Assembly (NCBI GenBank): GCA_035296905.1
Contig: DATHAA010000062.1
Span: forward strand, 1 to 64,000
DNA: 64,000 nt
Origin: DATEOR01 sp035296905
GTDB taxonomy: Bacteria > Actinomycetota > Thermoleophilia > Gaiellales > Gaiellaceae
Reading direction: 5' to 3'
Below are positions 16,214-23,818 of this stretch, one piece after another. The translations under genes and the position numbers were made by a program. Numbering within the stretch: position 1 is the first letter of the stretch; each line of letters begins with the position of its first letter. The notes under the pieces were generated by a model that saw only the letters and a list, made by a program, of their open reading frames with translations, made no database searches and was not told the origin of the DNA.

Positions 16214-18142
16214 GTGTCTCGCTTCGCCTCGGTCTACCCGCTGGTGACCGCGCGCGCTCTCGCGCGGCCGTTCACCTACCTGGCGGACGGGCTCGAGAAA
16301 GGCTCGGTCGTGTCCGTTCCCTTCGGACGCGCGCACCGCCGCGGGGTCGTGGTCCGGCTCGAGGACGAGGCTCCGCCGGAGGTCGAGCCGGTGGCCGTCG
16401 AGCGCATCCTCGGCTCCGTCTCGCCCGCCCTTGTCGATCTCGCGCTCTGGCTCGCCGACTATTACGGGTCGACTCCGGCGCGCGCTCTCGCGCTCGTGGC
16501 GCCCGAAGCGAGGGCGAGGCGCAAGGGTGCCAAGCGCCGCGAGGGCCCGAAGGGTCTCGCGGCCGAGGAAGTTCCGGAGAAGCTCACCGAGGAGCAGGAG
16601 GCCGCGCACGGCCGGATCGTGGACGGACTCGGCGCCGGCGGTTCATTCCTCCTCTACGGCGCCACCGGGAGCGGGAAGACAGAGGTCTACCTGCGGGCCT
16701 GCGAGGAGACGCTTGCACGCGGCCTCGGGGCGATCGTCCTCGTCCCCGAGATTGCGCTCACACCGCAGGCGCTCGGGCGCTTCACGGCGCGGTTCCCCGG
16801 TCGGGTCGCCGTCCTCCACTCGGGCATGACCGACGCGGAGCGGCGCGACGAGCGGGAGCGAATCGCGTCCGGCGAGGCACGCGTGGTCGTGGGCGCCCGG
16901 TCGGCGGTCTTCGCGCCGGTGGAGAAACTCGGGCTGATCTGCGTCGACGAGGAGCACGACGCCTCCTACAAGCAGGAGTCCGACCCCCGCTACGACGCGC
17001 GCACGGTCGCGGCGAAGCGCGCCTCCCTGGAAGGTGCGGTCGCCGTCTACGGAAGCGCGACCCCGAGGCCCGAGAGCTGGGAGCGGCTCGAGCGGCTCGA
17101 ACTGGGCGGGCGACTCGGCCGTCGGCTGCCGCACGTCCAGGTCGTGGATCTCCGCCGCGAGGCCGGATATCCGCTCTCCGCACCGCTCCTCGCGGAGTTG
17201 GGCGCGATCTCGGACGGAGGCGGTAAGGCCATTCTCCTGCTGAACCGACGCGGGATCGCTCCGGCCCTCCACTGCCGAGCCTGCGGTGCGACGGTTCGCT
17301 GCCCGAGCTGCGACGTCGCGCTCACGCTGCACGGGGACGGCGCGCTCCACTGCCACCACTGCGGGAGACGGGAGCCGAGCCCCACGCTCTGCCCGTCCTG
17401 TGGAGCTGCGGAGCTCGCCCGGCTCGGCGCGGGGACTGAGCGGCTCGAAGAGGAGCTGGCGGAACGCCTTTCAGGGCTCGAGCTCATCCGGCTCGACGCG
17501 GACGTGGCGACGAACCCGGCCGAGCTGGCGGAGCGACTGGCGAGGTTCTCTGAGACCGACCGGGCTGTCCTCCTCGGCACGCAGATGGTCGCGAAGGGCC
17601 ATCACTTCGAGGGGGTCGCGCTCGCCGCGGTCGTGGACGCCGACACCGGGATGGCGCTGCCCGACTTCCGCGCCGAGGAGCGGACGTTCCAGCTCGTCAC
17701 CCAGCTCGCGGGACGAAGCGGGCGCGACGCACCCGGGCGCGTGCTCGTGCAGACGTACCAGCCTGACTCGCGTCCCATCTCGCTCGCGGCGCGCCACGCG
17801 GTCGAAGAGTTCCTCGCCGGGGAGCTCGACCGCCGGCGCGAGCTCGGCTACCCGCCCTTCCGCCACCTCGTGCGCATCGTCGTCTCGGGCACCGGGACAA
17901 ACGGCCCCAATGCGCTCCTCACGGAGCTTCGCGCCGGTCTCGAGGGCGCGGAGGGAGACCTGCTCGGCCCGGCTCCACTCCTCCGCCTTCGCAACCGGAG
18001 CAGGGCGCAGCTCCTCGTCAAGACGGCGAATCCACGCCCCGCCGCCGCGCGGGCAGCCCGGCTCCTCGCTGCCGCGGCTCCGGCAATGCGCCGGGAAGGA
18101 CTGACGGCGTCCGTCGACGTCGATCCGCAGGGACTTGCCTAG
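16214..18142 (+). CDS. priA: Primosomal protein N' (replication restart helicase PriA)
   Basis: Recognises stalled forks and reloads the replisome. The 642-residue protein has an N-terminal 3'-DNA-binding domain, then a superfamily 2 helicase core with Walker A YGATGSGKTE (near residue 153) and a DEEH Walker B. A zinc-binding region follows with four CxxC pairs (CRAC, CPSC, CHHC, CPSC), and motifs V/VI as GTQMVAKGHHFEGV and QLAGRSGR. All helicase motifs look intact, unlike the degenerate PriA described in mycobacteria. GTG 16214 is the first start at homology. It is divergent from the DtxR-type gene. Confidence 0.95.
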   Translation: MSRFASVYPLVTARALARPFTYLADGLEKGSVVSVPFGRAHRRGVVVRLEDEAPPEVEPVAVERILGSVSPALVDLALWLADYYGSTPARALALVAPEARARRKGAKRREGPKGLAAEEVPEKLTEEQEAAHGRIVDGLGAGGSFLLYGATGSGKTEVYLRACEETLARGLGAIVLVPEIALTPQALGRFTARFPGRVAVLHSGMTDAERRDERERIASGEARVVVGARSAVFAPVEKLGLICVDEEHDASYKQESDPRYDARTVAAKRASLEGAVAVYGSATPRPESWERLERLELGGRLGRRLPHVQVVDLRREAGYPLSAPLLAELGAISDGGGKAILLLNRRGIAPALHCRACGATVRCPSCDVALTLHGDGALHCHHCGRREPSPTLCPSCGAAELARLGAGTERLEEELAERLSGLELIRLDADVATNPAELAERLARFSETDRAVLLGTQMVAKGHHFEGVALAAVVDADTGMALPDFRAEERTFQLVTQLAGRSGRDAPGRVLVQTYQPDSRPISLAARHAVEEFLAGELDRRRELGYPPFRHLVRIVVSGTGTNGPNALLTELRAGLEGAEGDLLGPAPLLRLRNRSRAQLLVKTANPRPAAARAARLLAAAAPAMRREGLTASVDVDPQGLA

Positions 18143-18176
18143 TTTCCGGCTTCTTTCGCCCGGGAATCATCGTCGC

Positions 18177-18431
18177 ATGGGACTAGGAGAAATCATCGGT
18201 CTGATCATCGTCGGGCTTATCGTCGGTGCACTCGGGCGGCTTTTCCACCCGGGTGTTGACCCGATGGGGATCCTCATGACGATGGCAATCGGTATCGCAT
18301 CTGCGCTTCTCGTCGGCTGGCTTGTCGGCGGAGGCATTCTCGGCTTCATCCTCGCGGTCATCGTGGCGGTCGTTCTCGTCGCCCTGTGGTCGCGGATGGT
18401 CGGCCCGCGGACTGCGACAAACCGCATATAG
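18177..18431 (+). CDS. GlsB/YeaQ/YmgE-type small membrane protein
   Basis: An 84-residue membrane protein with three hydrophobic helices (GEIIGLIIVGLIVGALGRLF, then ILMTMAIGIASALLVGWLVG, then ILGFILAVIVAVVLVALW). This matches the 'transglycosylase-associated' stress-response family, whose function is unproven. I chose ATG 18177, where the first helix begins; the frame stays open upstream to 18135. It sits between priA and def with short gaps on both sides. Confidence 0.8.
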   Translation: MGLGEIIGLIIVGLIVGALGRLFHPGVDPMGILMTMAIGIASALLVGWLVGGGILGFILAVIVAVVLVALWSRMVGPRTATNRI

Positions 18432-18450
18432 AACAACGGTTCGCCCTCGT

Positions 18451-18456
18451 TAGAAT
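18451..18456 (+). promoter_or_regulatory. -10 element (TAGAAT) of def
   Basis: TAGAAT is 10 nt before ATG 18467. If transcription starts about 7 nt downstream, only a few leader bases precede the start codon. This favours the 18467 start over the longer frame. Confidence 0.45.
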
Positions 18457-18466
18457 TGCCCCGGAA

Positions 18467-19048
18467 ATGGGCGAAGTCGAGGGTCAAGTAAGAACCGAAG
18501 AGCTCGACGCCGAGCGTGAAGCTCGGCGTCGGCTTGCTCTGGCCCAAGTGCGCCAGTACCCCGACCCTGTTCTGCGCATGAAGGCCAACCACGTCGAGGA
18601 GATCGACGACTCCGTCACCGGCCTCGTCGAGCGCATGAAGGGACTCATGTCCGAAGCGCGCGGTGTCGGCCTGGCGGCCACTCAGCTCGGGATCCTGCGG
18701 CGCGTCCTGGTCTACCAGGCGGGGGAAGAGGAGCCATTCGTGGCGCTCGTCAACCCGCGCGTGGTCGAGACGGGCGGCGAGCAGATCGCGGACGACGAGG
18801 GCTGCCTGTCGCTCGGTGCCGCGACCGTGATCGTCGAGGTCGAGCGCGCGACGACGATCGTCGTCGAAGCGACGTCGCCAGAAGGCGAAGAGCTCACGCT
18901 TGAGGCCGAGGGCCTCGAGGCACGCGTGATCCAGCACGAGCTCGACCACCTCGACGGCATCCTCATCATCGACCGGACGTCTCCCGAACAGCGCCGAGAG
19001 GCTCTGGCCAAACTGCGGCCACAGCCTGTCCTCGGTCCCAGCGGGTAG
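18467..19048 (+). CDS. def: Peptide deformylase
   Basis: Removes the N-terminal formyl group from new proteins using a metal centre. All three motifs are present: GVGLAATQLG, EGCLSLG and QHELDHLDG (Cys and two His bind metal, Glu is catalytic). From ATG 18467 the protein has 193 residues; the roughly 30-residue N-terminal stretch before RQYPDPVLR is slightly longer than usual. The next gene on the strand, fmt, adds the formyl group that Def removes, a classic pairing, but here a 167-nt gap with two hairpins separates them. Confidence 0.96.
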   Translation: MGEVEGQVRTEELDAEREARRRLALAQVRQYPDPVLRMKANHVEEIDDSVTGLVERMKGLMSEARGVGLAATQLGILRRVLVYQAGEEEPFVALVNPRVVETGGEQIADDEGCLSLGAATVIVEVERATTIVVEATSPEGEELTLEAEGLEARVIQHELDHLDGILIIDRTSPEQRREALAKLRPQPVLGPSG

Positions 19049-19118
19049 GTGCCTCTCCAGGCAATGACTGCCATCGCCTCGGGCGGCTGCAAACCAGCGC
19101 CGCTCCACGTCCTCGGTC

Positions 19119-19143
19119 ACCCGCGTATTCCCGATACGCGGGT
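19119..19143 (+). terminator. Hairpin 1 in the def-fmt gap
   Basis: ACCCGCGTAT pairs perfectly with ATACGCGGGT (10 bp) around TCCCG. No U-tract follows. It may act as a terminator-like or processing hairpin. Confidence 0.45.
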
Positions 19144-19160
19144 TCCCTGCGTCCTTGAGT

Positions 19161-19179
19161 GGCGCGCTTTTCGCGCGCC
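19161..19179 (+). terminator. Hairpin 2 in the def-fmt gap
   Basis: GGCGCGC pairs with GCGCGCC (7 bp) around TTTTC, 17 nt after hairpin 1 and 36 nt before the fmt ATG. It might influence fmt expression as part of its 5' leader. Confidence 0.4.
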
Positions 19180-19215
19180 CGAGTCGGGGCGCCATCACCT
19201 GAAGAGGCACTAGTC

Positions 19216-20025
19216 ATGAAAATTGCCGTTGCGGCCACCGCGCCGTTCGGTGCGGCCGTGCTCGAAGGGATGGCCAACCGAGGCTACGACATCGAGTTCC
19301 TCCTCACGCGCCCCGACAAGCCCCAGGGCAGAGGCCGGAAGAAGGCCGCGCCGCCGGCCAAGGAGGCCGCGAAGCGCCTCGAGATCCCCGTGCAGCAGCC
19401 GGAGAAGCTCGGCGCTTTCCCCGGCGAGGCGCGGGTGGTCGTCGTCGCCGGCTACGGAGTGCTCATTCCGGAGAGGCTCCTCGGCGAGCGCCTGTGGCTC
19501 AATGTGCACCCGTCGCTTCTCCCGCGCTGGCGCGGCGCCGCTCCAGTCGAGCGCGCGATCATGGCCGGCGACCGCGAGACCGGCGTCACCATCCACAAGA
19601 CAACCGCCGACCTCGACGCGGGGCCGATCGCCGCTCAACGGCGGTTCCCGATCGGGCCGGAGGACGACACGGCGGTGGTCATCGAGAGGGCCGCGGCACT
19701 CGCCGTCGACCTCCTCGGCGAGGTCTTCGCGGAGCCGACGTTCGTCCCGCAGCCGGACGGGGCCACTTACGCCGACAAGCTGACCGCGGCAGACCGCGAG
19801 CTCGACTGGACGAAGACCGCGGAAGAGCTCATAAACCAGATTCGCGCGCTCTCGCCGCACATCGGTGCCCGCGGGCTCGTGGACGGACGGCGCCTGCTCG
19901 TCTGGAAGGCGCGTCCCGCACGCGAGGACTCGCTCCTCGTCGCAGACGGGCTCGAGCTCCTCGAGGTGCAGCGCGAGGGCGGAAAGCGTATGAGCGCGGA
20001 GGAATACCTACGCGGCAGACGCTGA
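19216..20025 (+). CDS. fmt: Methionyl-tRNA formyltransferase
   Basis: Formylates initiator Met-tRNA from 10-formyltetrahydrofolate. The 269-residue protein starts MKIAVAATAPFG and has the catalytic block LNVHPSLLPRWRGAAP (near residue 95) and GVTIHKTTADLDAGPI with the expected Asp. The C-terminal tRNA-binding domain is shortened, since the family averages about 310. I chose ATG 19216; the 19 extra upstream codons fall in the hairpin region. The stop overlaps the proposed rsmB CTG start (CTGA). Confidence 0.95.
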   Translation: MKIAVAATAPFGAAVLEGMANRGYDIEFLLTRPDKPQGRGRKKAAPPAKEAAKRLEIPVQQPEKLGAFPGEARVVVVAGYGVLIPERLLGERLWLNVHPSLLPRWRGAAPVERAIMAGDRETGVTIHKTTADLDAGPIAAQRRFPIGPEDDTAVVIERAAALAVDLLGEVFAEPTFVPQPDGATYADKLTAADRELDWTKTAEELINQIRALSPHIGARGLVDGRRLLVWKARPAREDSLLVADGLELLEVQREGGKRMSAEEYLRGRR

Positions 20026-21176
20026 CTGCGCGGCGTGTCGCATACGAAGTCGTCCGGCGGGTCTTCGAGGCGGACGCCTACGCGGACCGCGCATTCCGCT
20101 CCCTCGCGGATGACCTCGACGAACGCGACCGGGCCTTCGCCATGCAGCTCGGGTACGGGACAGTGCAGCGCGTACGTGCGCTCGACCATGCGATCGAGAC
20201 GATCGGCCGCCGCCCCGTGCGGAAGCTCGACCCTCCCGTGCGCGCCGCCCTGCGCCTCGGCGCCTACCAGCTCGGCTATCTCGAGTCGGTCCCGCCTCAT
20301 GCGGCGGCGAACGAGAGCGTCGAGCTCGTGCGGGCCGCGGGTCTCGAGCGTGCCGTGGCGTTCACGAACGCCGTCATGCGGAGGCTGGGGGAGGAAATCG
20401 ACAAGCTCCTCGCCGGGCTTCCCGAGTCGACCGCGCAGGAGGCCGCCCTCAAGCACTCGTACCCCGACTGGATCGCCGAGACGTGGTGGCGGGAGTGGGG
20501 CTCGGAGGGGATGCTCGCCCTCATGCGCGCCCAGAATGAGCCGCCCGAGCGGGTCCTGCGTGAGCCGACCGGCGGGCTCAAGGAGCCATGGCCTCAGAGC
20601 CGCGGCTCCCAGCTCGCCGGGAACGCGGTCGGCGCGCAGCCGGGAGAGCGCGTGCTCGACCTTTGCGCGGCGCCGGGCGGGAAGGCGACGCAGCTCGTGG
20701 CAGCGGGAGCCGAGGTCGTCGCCGTCGAGAAGCACCCGGGCCGGGCGCGCGAGCTCGAGGAGAACGCCGCGCGGCTCGGAGCCGCCCTCACCGTGGTGAA
20801 CGCCGACGCGCTGAAGCTCCCTGCGGAGCTCACCGGTTTCGACCGCGTCCTCGTGGACGCGCCCTGCTCCGGCCTTGGCGTCCTCAACTCGCGGCCCGAC
20901 CTCCGCTGGCGCGCTCGCCCGCTTCCAGAGCTTCAGCTCGACCTGATGCGTGTTGCCGCCGAGCGTGCGCGTCGGGGCGGATGGCTCACCTATTCCGTTT
21001 GCACGATCACCCGGGCCGAGAACGAGGACGTCGTCGACGCCCTCGGCCTGCCGGTCGACGATCTCGGCCCCGAGTTCCCGGAGTTCCGCCATCCGCGACG
21101 CGCCGAGTTCCTGCTCACCCTGCCGCAGGTGCATGCGACGTCGGGGTTCTTCGTCGCCCGCCTGCGCCGTCCGTAG
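20022..21176 (+). CDS. rsmB: 16S rRNA cytosine-967 C5-methyltransferase RsmB, probable CTG start
   Basis: Methylates C967 of 16S rRNA with SAM. An N-terminal NusB-like RNA-binding domain (residues 1-130) precedes the Rossmann methyltransferase with LDLCAAPGGKATQLVAAG, VDAPCSGLG and YSVCTI; the Cys in PCSG and the Cys in the SVCT block are the expected catalytic pair. Homology begins at LTARRVAYEVVRRVF, where no ATG, GTG or TTG exists. CTG 20022 overlaps the fmt stop as CTGA, matching the ATGA/GTGA junctions elsewhere. The first usual start, ATG 20142, would remove 40 residues of the NusB domain. Start therefore uncertain, product secure. Confidence 0.9.
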   Translation: MTARRVAYEVVRRVFEADAYADRAFRSLADDLDERDRAFAMQLGYGTVQRVRALDHAIETIGRRPVRKLDPPVRAALRLGAYQLGYLESVPPHAAANESVELVRAAGLERAVAFTNAVMRRLGEEIDKLLAGLPESTAQEAALKHSYPDWIAETWWREWGSEGMLALMRAQNEPPERVLREPTGGLKEPWPQSRGSQLAGNAVGAQPGERVLDLCAAPGGKATQLVAAGAEVVAVEKHPGRARELEENAARLGAALTVVNADALKLPAELTGFDRVLVDAPCSGLGVLNSRPDLRWRARPLPELQLDLMRVAAERARRGGWLTYSVCTITRAENEDVVDALGLPVDDLGPEFPEFRHPRRAEFLLTLPQVHATSGFFVARLRRP

Positions 21177-21179
21177 GAT
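21174..21179 (+). promoter_or_regulatory. -10 element (TAGGAT) of rpe, overlapping the rsmB stop
   Basis: TAGGAT starts with the TAG stop of rsmB and is 6 nt before the rpe ATG, the spacing of a leaderless gene. Confidence 0.5.
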
Positions 21180-21185
21180 TTCCCC

Positions 21186-21872
21186 ATGTCTTGGAAGCGA
21201 TGGGTGCGCGAGATCGAGATCGAGCCCTCGCTCTACGCGGGCGATTTCCTTCGCCTCGGCGAGCAGATCGACCACCTGATCGGCGCGGGAGCCCGCGTCT
21301 TTCACTTCGACGTGGGCGACGGTCACTTCGTCGAGCCGGTGACGATCGGGCCGATCGTCCTCCAGTCGATCTCGCCGCTGATCCACAAGTTCGAGGGTGT
21401 CGTCGACTGCCACCTCATGGTCACCAACCCCGAGCACCACTTCGAGATGATCAAGAAGGCCGGCGGCGACAGCGTCACGTTCCACGTCGAGGCGTGCGAG
21501 GAGCCGTGGAAGGCGATCAAGCTCGCGCGCGACCTCGGGCTCGGTGTCGGCGTGGCCTTCAATCCGGAGACGAGTGTCGAGGATGCCGTCGGAGCTTCGA
21601 TCGGCGCGGACCTCGTCCTCTGCATGAGCATTCATCCCGGGTATTCGGGCCAGGAGTTCATGCCGGAGAGCCTCGAGCGCATCGCGGCCCTGCGGAACCA
21701 GCTGCACCAGAACCTCTTCGTGCAGGTGGACGGCGGCGTCGGGGAGGGGAACATCGCCGACGTCAGGCGGGCAGGGGCGCAGGCCGCGGTCGCGGGCAGC
21801 GCGATCTTCGGCCGAGAGGATTATCCGCGCGCCTACCGGCAGCTCGTGAAGGCCTTTGCCGAAGCCGTTTGA
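21186..21872 (+). CDS. rpe: Ribulose-phosphate 3-epimerase
   Basis: Interconverts ribulose 5-phosphate and xylulose 5-phosphate in the pentose phosphate pathway. The 228-residue TIM barrel shows EPSLYAGDF, FHFDVGDGHFV (metal-binding His and Asp), VDCHLMV, SIHPGYSGQEF and QVDGGV, all family landmarks. Its product pool feeds riboflavin synthesis (ribulose 5-phosphate is the RibB substrate), which suits its place at the head of the rib genes. ribD overlaps its 3' end by 17 nt. Confidence 0.95.
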   Translation: MSWKRWVREIEIEPSLYAGDFLRLGEQIDHLIGAGARVFHFDVGDGHFVEPVTIGPIVLQSISPLIHKFEGVVDCHLMVTNPEHHFEMIKKAGGDSVTFHVEACEEPWKAIKLARDLGLGVGVAFNPETSVEDAVGASIGADLVLCMSIHPGYSGQEFMPESLERIAALRNQLHQNLFVQVDGGVGEGNIADVRRAGAQAAVAGSAIFGREDYPRAYRQLVKAFAEAV

Positions 21873-22812
21873 GCGCGCACTCGAGCTGGCGGAGCGCGGA
21901 CGCGGCAAGACGCACCCGAATCCCGTCGTCGGAGCAGTGGTGGTCGCCGGCGACGAAGTCGTAGGCGAGGGGTGGCACGAGCGGGCGGGAGGCCCGCACG
22001 CGGAGATCCTCGCGCTCGAGGCGGCTGGCGAGCGGGCGCGGGGCGCAACGCTCTACGTCACGCTCGAACCCTGCGCCCACTACGGGCGCACGCCTCCTTG
22101 TGTGGACGCGATCGTCGATGCCGGAGTCGCCTGCGTCGTCGTCGGCGCGCCGGATCCCAATCCGAAGACGGACGGCCAGGGCTTCGCGCGCCTGCGCGAG
22201 GCCGGGATGGAGGTCGAGCTCCTGGACGGCGAGCCAGCCCGTCGGGCGCGGCGCCAGAACGAGGCGTGGCGGACCTGGATCGCAACCGGCCGCCCCTTCG
22301 TCACCTACAAGGCGGCCGTCACGCTGGACGGGCGCGTCGTTGTCCCCGCGTCTCGCTGGGTGACGGGGGAGGAAAGCCGCCTCCGTGTGCACGAGCTTCG
22401 CGCCGCCTCCGATGCCGTCGCGGTCGGGATGGGGACCGTGCGCGCCGATTCGCCAGGGCTCGACGCCCGCGACATGGAGACCGACCGCCAGCCGCGCAGG
22501 CTCGCGTTCGGGACGGGGCCACTCACCGAGGGCTCGGAGCTCGAGCTCGTCTCCGGCCCGCTGGACGAGGCCCTGGAGCGGTTGGCCGCCGAAGGAGTCC
22601 AATCGCTTCTCCTCGAAGGCGGCCCTACGCTCGCAAGCTCGTTCCTTCGTGAGGGGCTCGTCGACAAGCTGCTCCTCTTCGTCGCGCCGAAGCTGGCCGG
22701 CTCGGGCCCGCGCTGGGTGGACGAGCTGGGTGCCGCGCTCTCCCTCACCGGCGTCGAGGCCGAACGGGTCGGAGACGACGTCCTCCTCACCGGATACATC
22801 CGCGAGCCCTAG
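21856..22812 (+). CDS. ribD: Bifunctional riboflavin biosynthesis deaminase/reductase RibD
   Basis: Deaminates, then reduces, the pyrimidine product of GTP cyclohydrolase II. The N-terminal deaminase has THPNPVVGAVVV, the zinc motif HAE (GGPHAEILAL, near residue 50) and PCAHYGRTPPC. The reductase follows from VTYKAAVTLDGRV, with TGEESR and LLLEGGPTLA. 318 residues is short for RibD (often about 360), mainly in the reductase. The start TTG 21856 lies inside rpe (17-nt overlap), so translation is probably coupled. ribE follows after 10 nt. Confidence 0.94.
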   Translation: MPKPFERALELAERGRGKTHPNPVVGAVVVAGDEVVGEGWHERAGGPHAEILALEAAGERARGATLYVTLEPCAHYGRTPPCVDAIVDAGVACVVVGAPDPNPKTDGQGFARLREAGMEVELLDGEPARRARRQNEAWRTWIATGRPFVTYKAAVTLDGRVVVPASRWVTGEESRLRVHELRAASDAVAVGMGTVRADSPGLDARDMETDRQPRRLAFGTGPLTEGSELELVSGPLDEALERLAAEGVQSLLLEGGPTLASSFLREGLVDKLLLFVAPKLAGSGPRWVDELGAALSLTGVEAERVGDDVLLTGYIREP

Positions 22813-22815
22813 AGT
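22810..22815 (+). promoter_or_regulatory. -10-like element (TAGAGT) of ribE overlapping the ribD stop
   Basis: TAGAGT includes the ribD TAG and is 7 nt before the ribE GTG. Confidence 0.4.
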
Positions 22816-22822
22816 TCAGGCC

Positions 22823-23398
22823 GTGTTCACCGGGATCGTGCGCGAGGTCGGTCGCGTCGAGGCCGTCGAGGAACGCGGCGAATCCGTTCGCCTCGTCGTC
22901 CGCGCGCCCGAGACCGCAGCTGCAGCAGCCGTCGGAGACTCGGTCTCGCTCGCAGGGGTCTGCCTGACCGCGGTCGAGATCGCGGACGGAACGGTGGTCT
23001 TTGACGCGGTGCCGGAGACGCTTCGCCGCTCGACGCTCGGCCGCCTGAAGACTGGCGGCGGTGTCAACGTCGAGCCCGCTCTTCGCGCAGGTGACCCGCT
23101 CGGCGGTCACATCGTCCAGGGGCACGTGGACGACGTCGGGCGGATCCGCCGGGTCGACGACGAGGGGATCGAGGTCGAAGCGACTCAGGACGTCCTTCGC
23201 TACTGCGTGAAGAAGGGCTCCATCACGGTCGAAGGGGTCAGCCTGACGATTGCCGGCCTCGCCGAGAGATCGTTCACGGTGGCGCTCATCCCGCACACCC
23301 GCGAGGTGACGACACTTGGAGAACTCGCCGAAGGCGACGACGTGAATATCGAGGTGGACGTGGTCGCAAAGTACGTCGAGAGGCTCGCGGCCCGATGA
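22823..23398 (+). CDS. ribE: Riboflavin synthase alpha chain
   Basis: Dismutates two 6,7-dimethyl-8-ribityllumazine molecules into riboflavin. The 191-residue protein is the usual duplicated barrel; each half has its signature, FTGIVREVG at the N-terminus and GGHIVQGHVDDVG at the start of the second repeat, plus GVSLTIAG. GTG 22823 places V/M directly before FTGIV as in all family members. The stop overlaps the next gene as ATGA. Confidence 0.95.
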   Translation: MFTGIVREVGRVEAVEERGESVRLVVRAPETAAAAAVGDSVSLAGVCLTAVEIADGTVVFDAVPETLRRSTLGRLKTGGGVNVEPALRAGDPLGGHIVQGHVDDVGRIRRVDDEGIEVEATQDVLRYCVKKGSITVEGVSLTIAGLAERSFTVALIPHTREVTTLGELAEGDDVNIEVDVVAKYVERLAAR

Positions 23399-23802
23399 GG
23401 CTCGAGCCGCTGTACAGGATCAGCTTCGCCTACCCGGAGCACTACCTATCGCGCGGGCCGGACACACTGGGGCTCTTCTTCGGGGAAGGGCGGGTCGAGG
23501 GACAGGTGAACGGCCGGTTCCGCGGGCTCAACCACGCGCGCATGCGGAGCGATGACGTCTACGTGCCCGACTTCCACGGTGTCATCGAGACCGACGACAG
23601 CGCCCTGCTCGCCTTCCACCTGCGCGGCCTCGCCCGCAGGAGCGCGTACGGACGGGAAGTGACCGGGACCATCGTCCACAACACCGGTTCCGAGCGCTAC
23701 GCGAGGCTGAACGACGCGGTCTGCGTCCTCGCGGGCGAGGCTCGCCGCGATGACATCCGCCTGGAAGTCGCGGAGCTAGTCTGGGAGCAGTTGGACAGCT
23801 GA
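23395..23802 (+). CDS. DUF3237-like protein inside the riboflavin operon
   Basis: A 135-residue protein of unknown function. It begins MRLEPLYRISF and holds GRVEGQVNGRFRGLN, FHGVIETDDSALLAF and VTGTIVHNTGSERYARLND, which resemble DUF3237 proteins (small beta-barrels). I cannot confirm the family without a profile search. It overlaps ribE by 4 nt (ATGA) and precedes ribBA by 16 nt, so it is made with the riboflavin enzymes. The operon otherwise lacks the phosphatase that acts between RibD and RibH, but this protein shows no phosphatase motif. A flavin- or lumazine-related role is only inference. Confidence 0.6.
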   Translation: MRLEPLYRISFAYPEHYLSRGPDTLGLFFGEGRVEGQVNGRFRGLNHARMRSDDVYVPDFHGVIETDDSALLAFHLRGLARRSAYGREVTGTIVHNTGSERYARLNDAVCVLAGEARRDDIRLEVAELVWEQLDS

Positions 23803-23806
23803 GCGT

Positions 23807-23812
23807 TACGAT
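23807..23812 (+). promoter_or_regulatory. -10 element (TACGAT) of ribBA
   Basis: TACGAT is 6 nt before GTG 23819, the same hexamer as upstream of scpA. It favours GTG 23819 over TTG 23813 as the start. Confidence 0.45.
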
Positions 23813-23818
23813 TTGCCC

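Noticed and set aside
19767..21908. 713-codon open frame on the minus strand opposite rsmB and rpe
   Set aside because: Composition is Arg/Leu/Glu-rich shadow coding; rsmB and rpe on the other strand carry all expected motifs.
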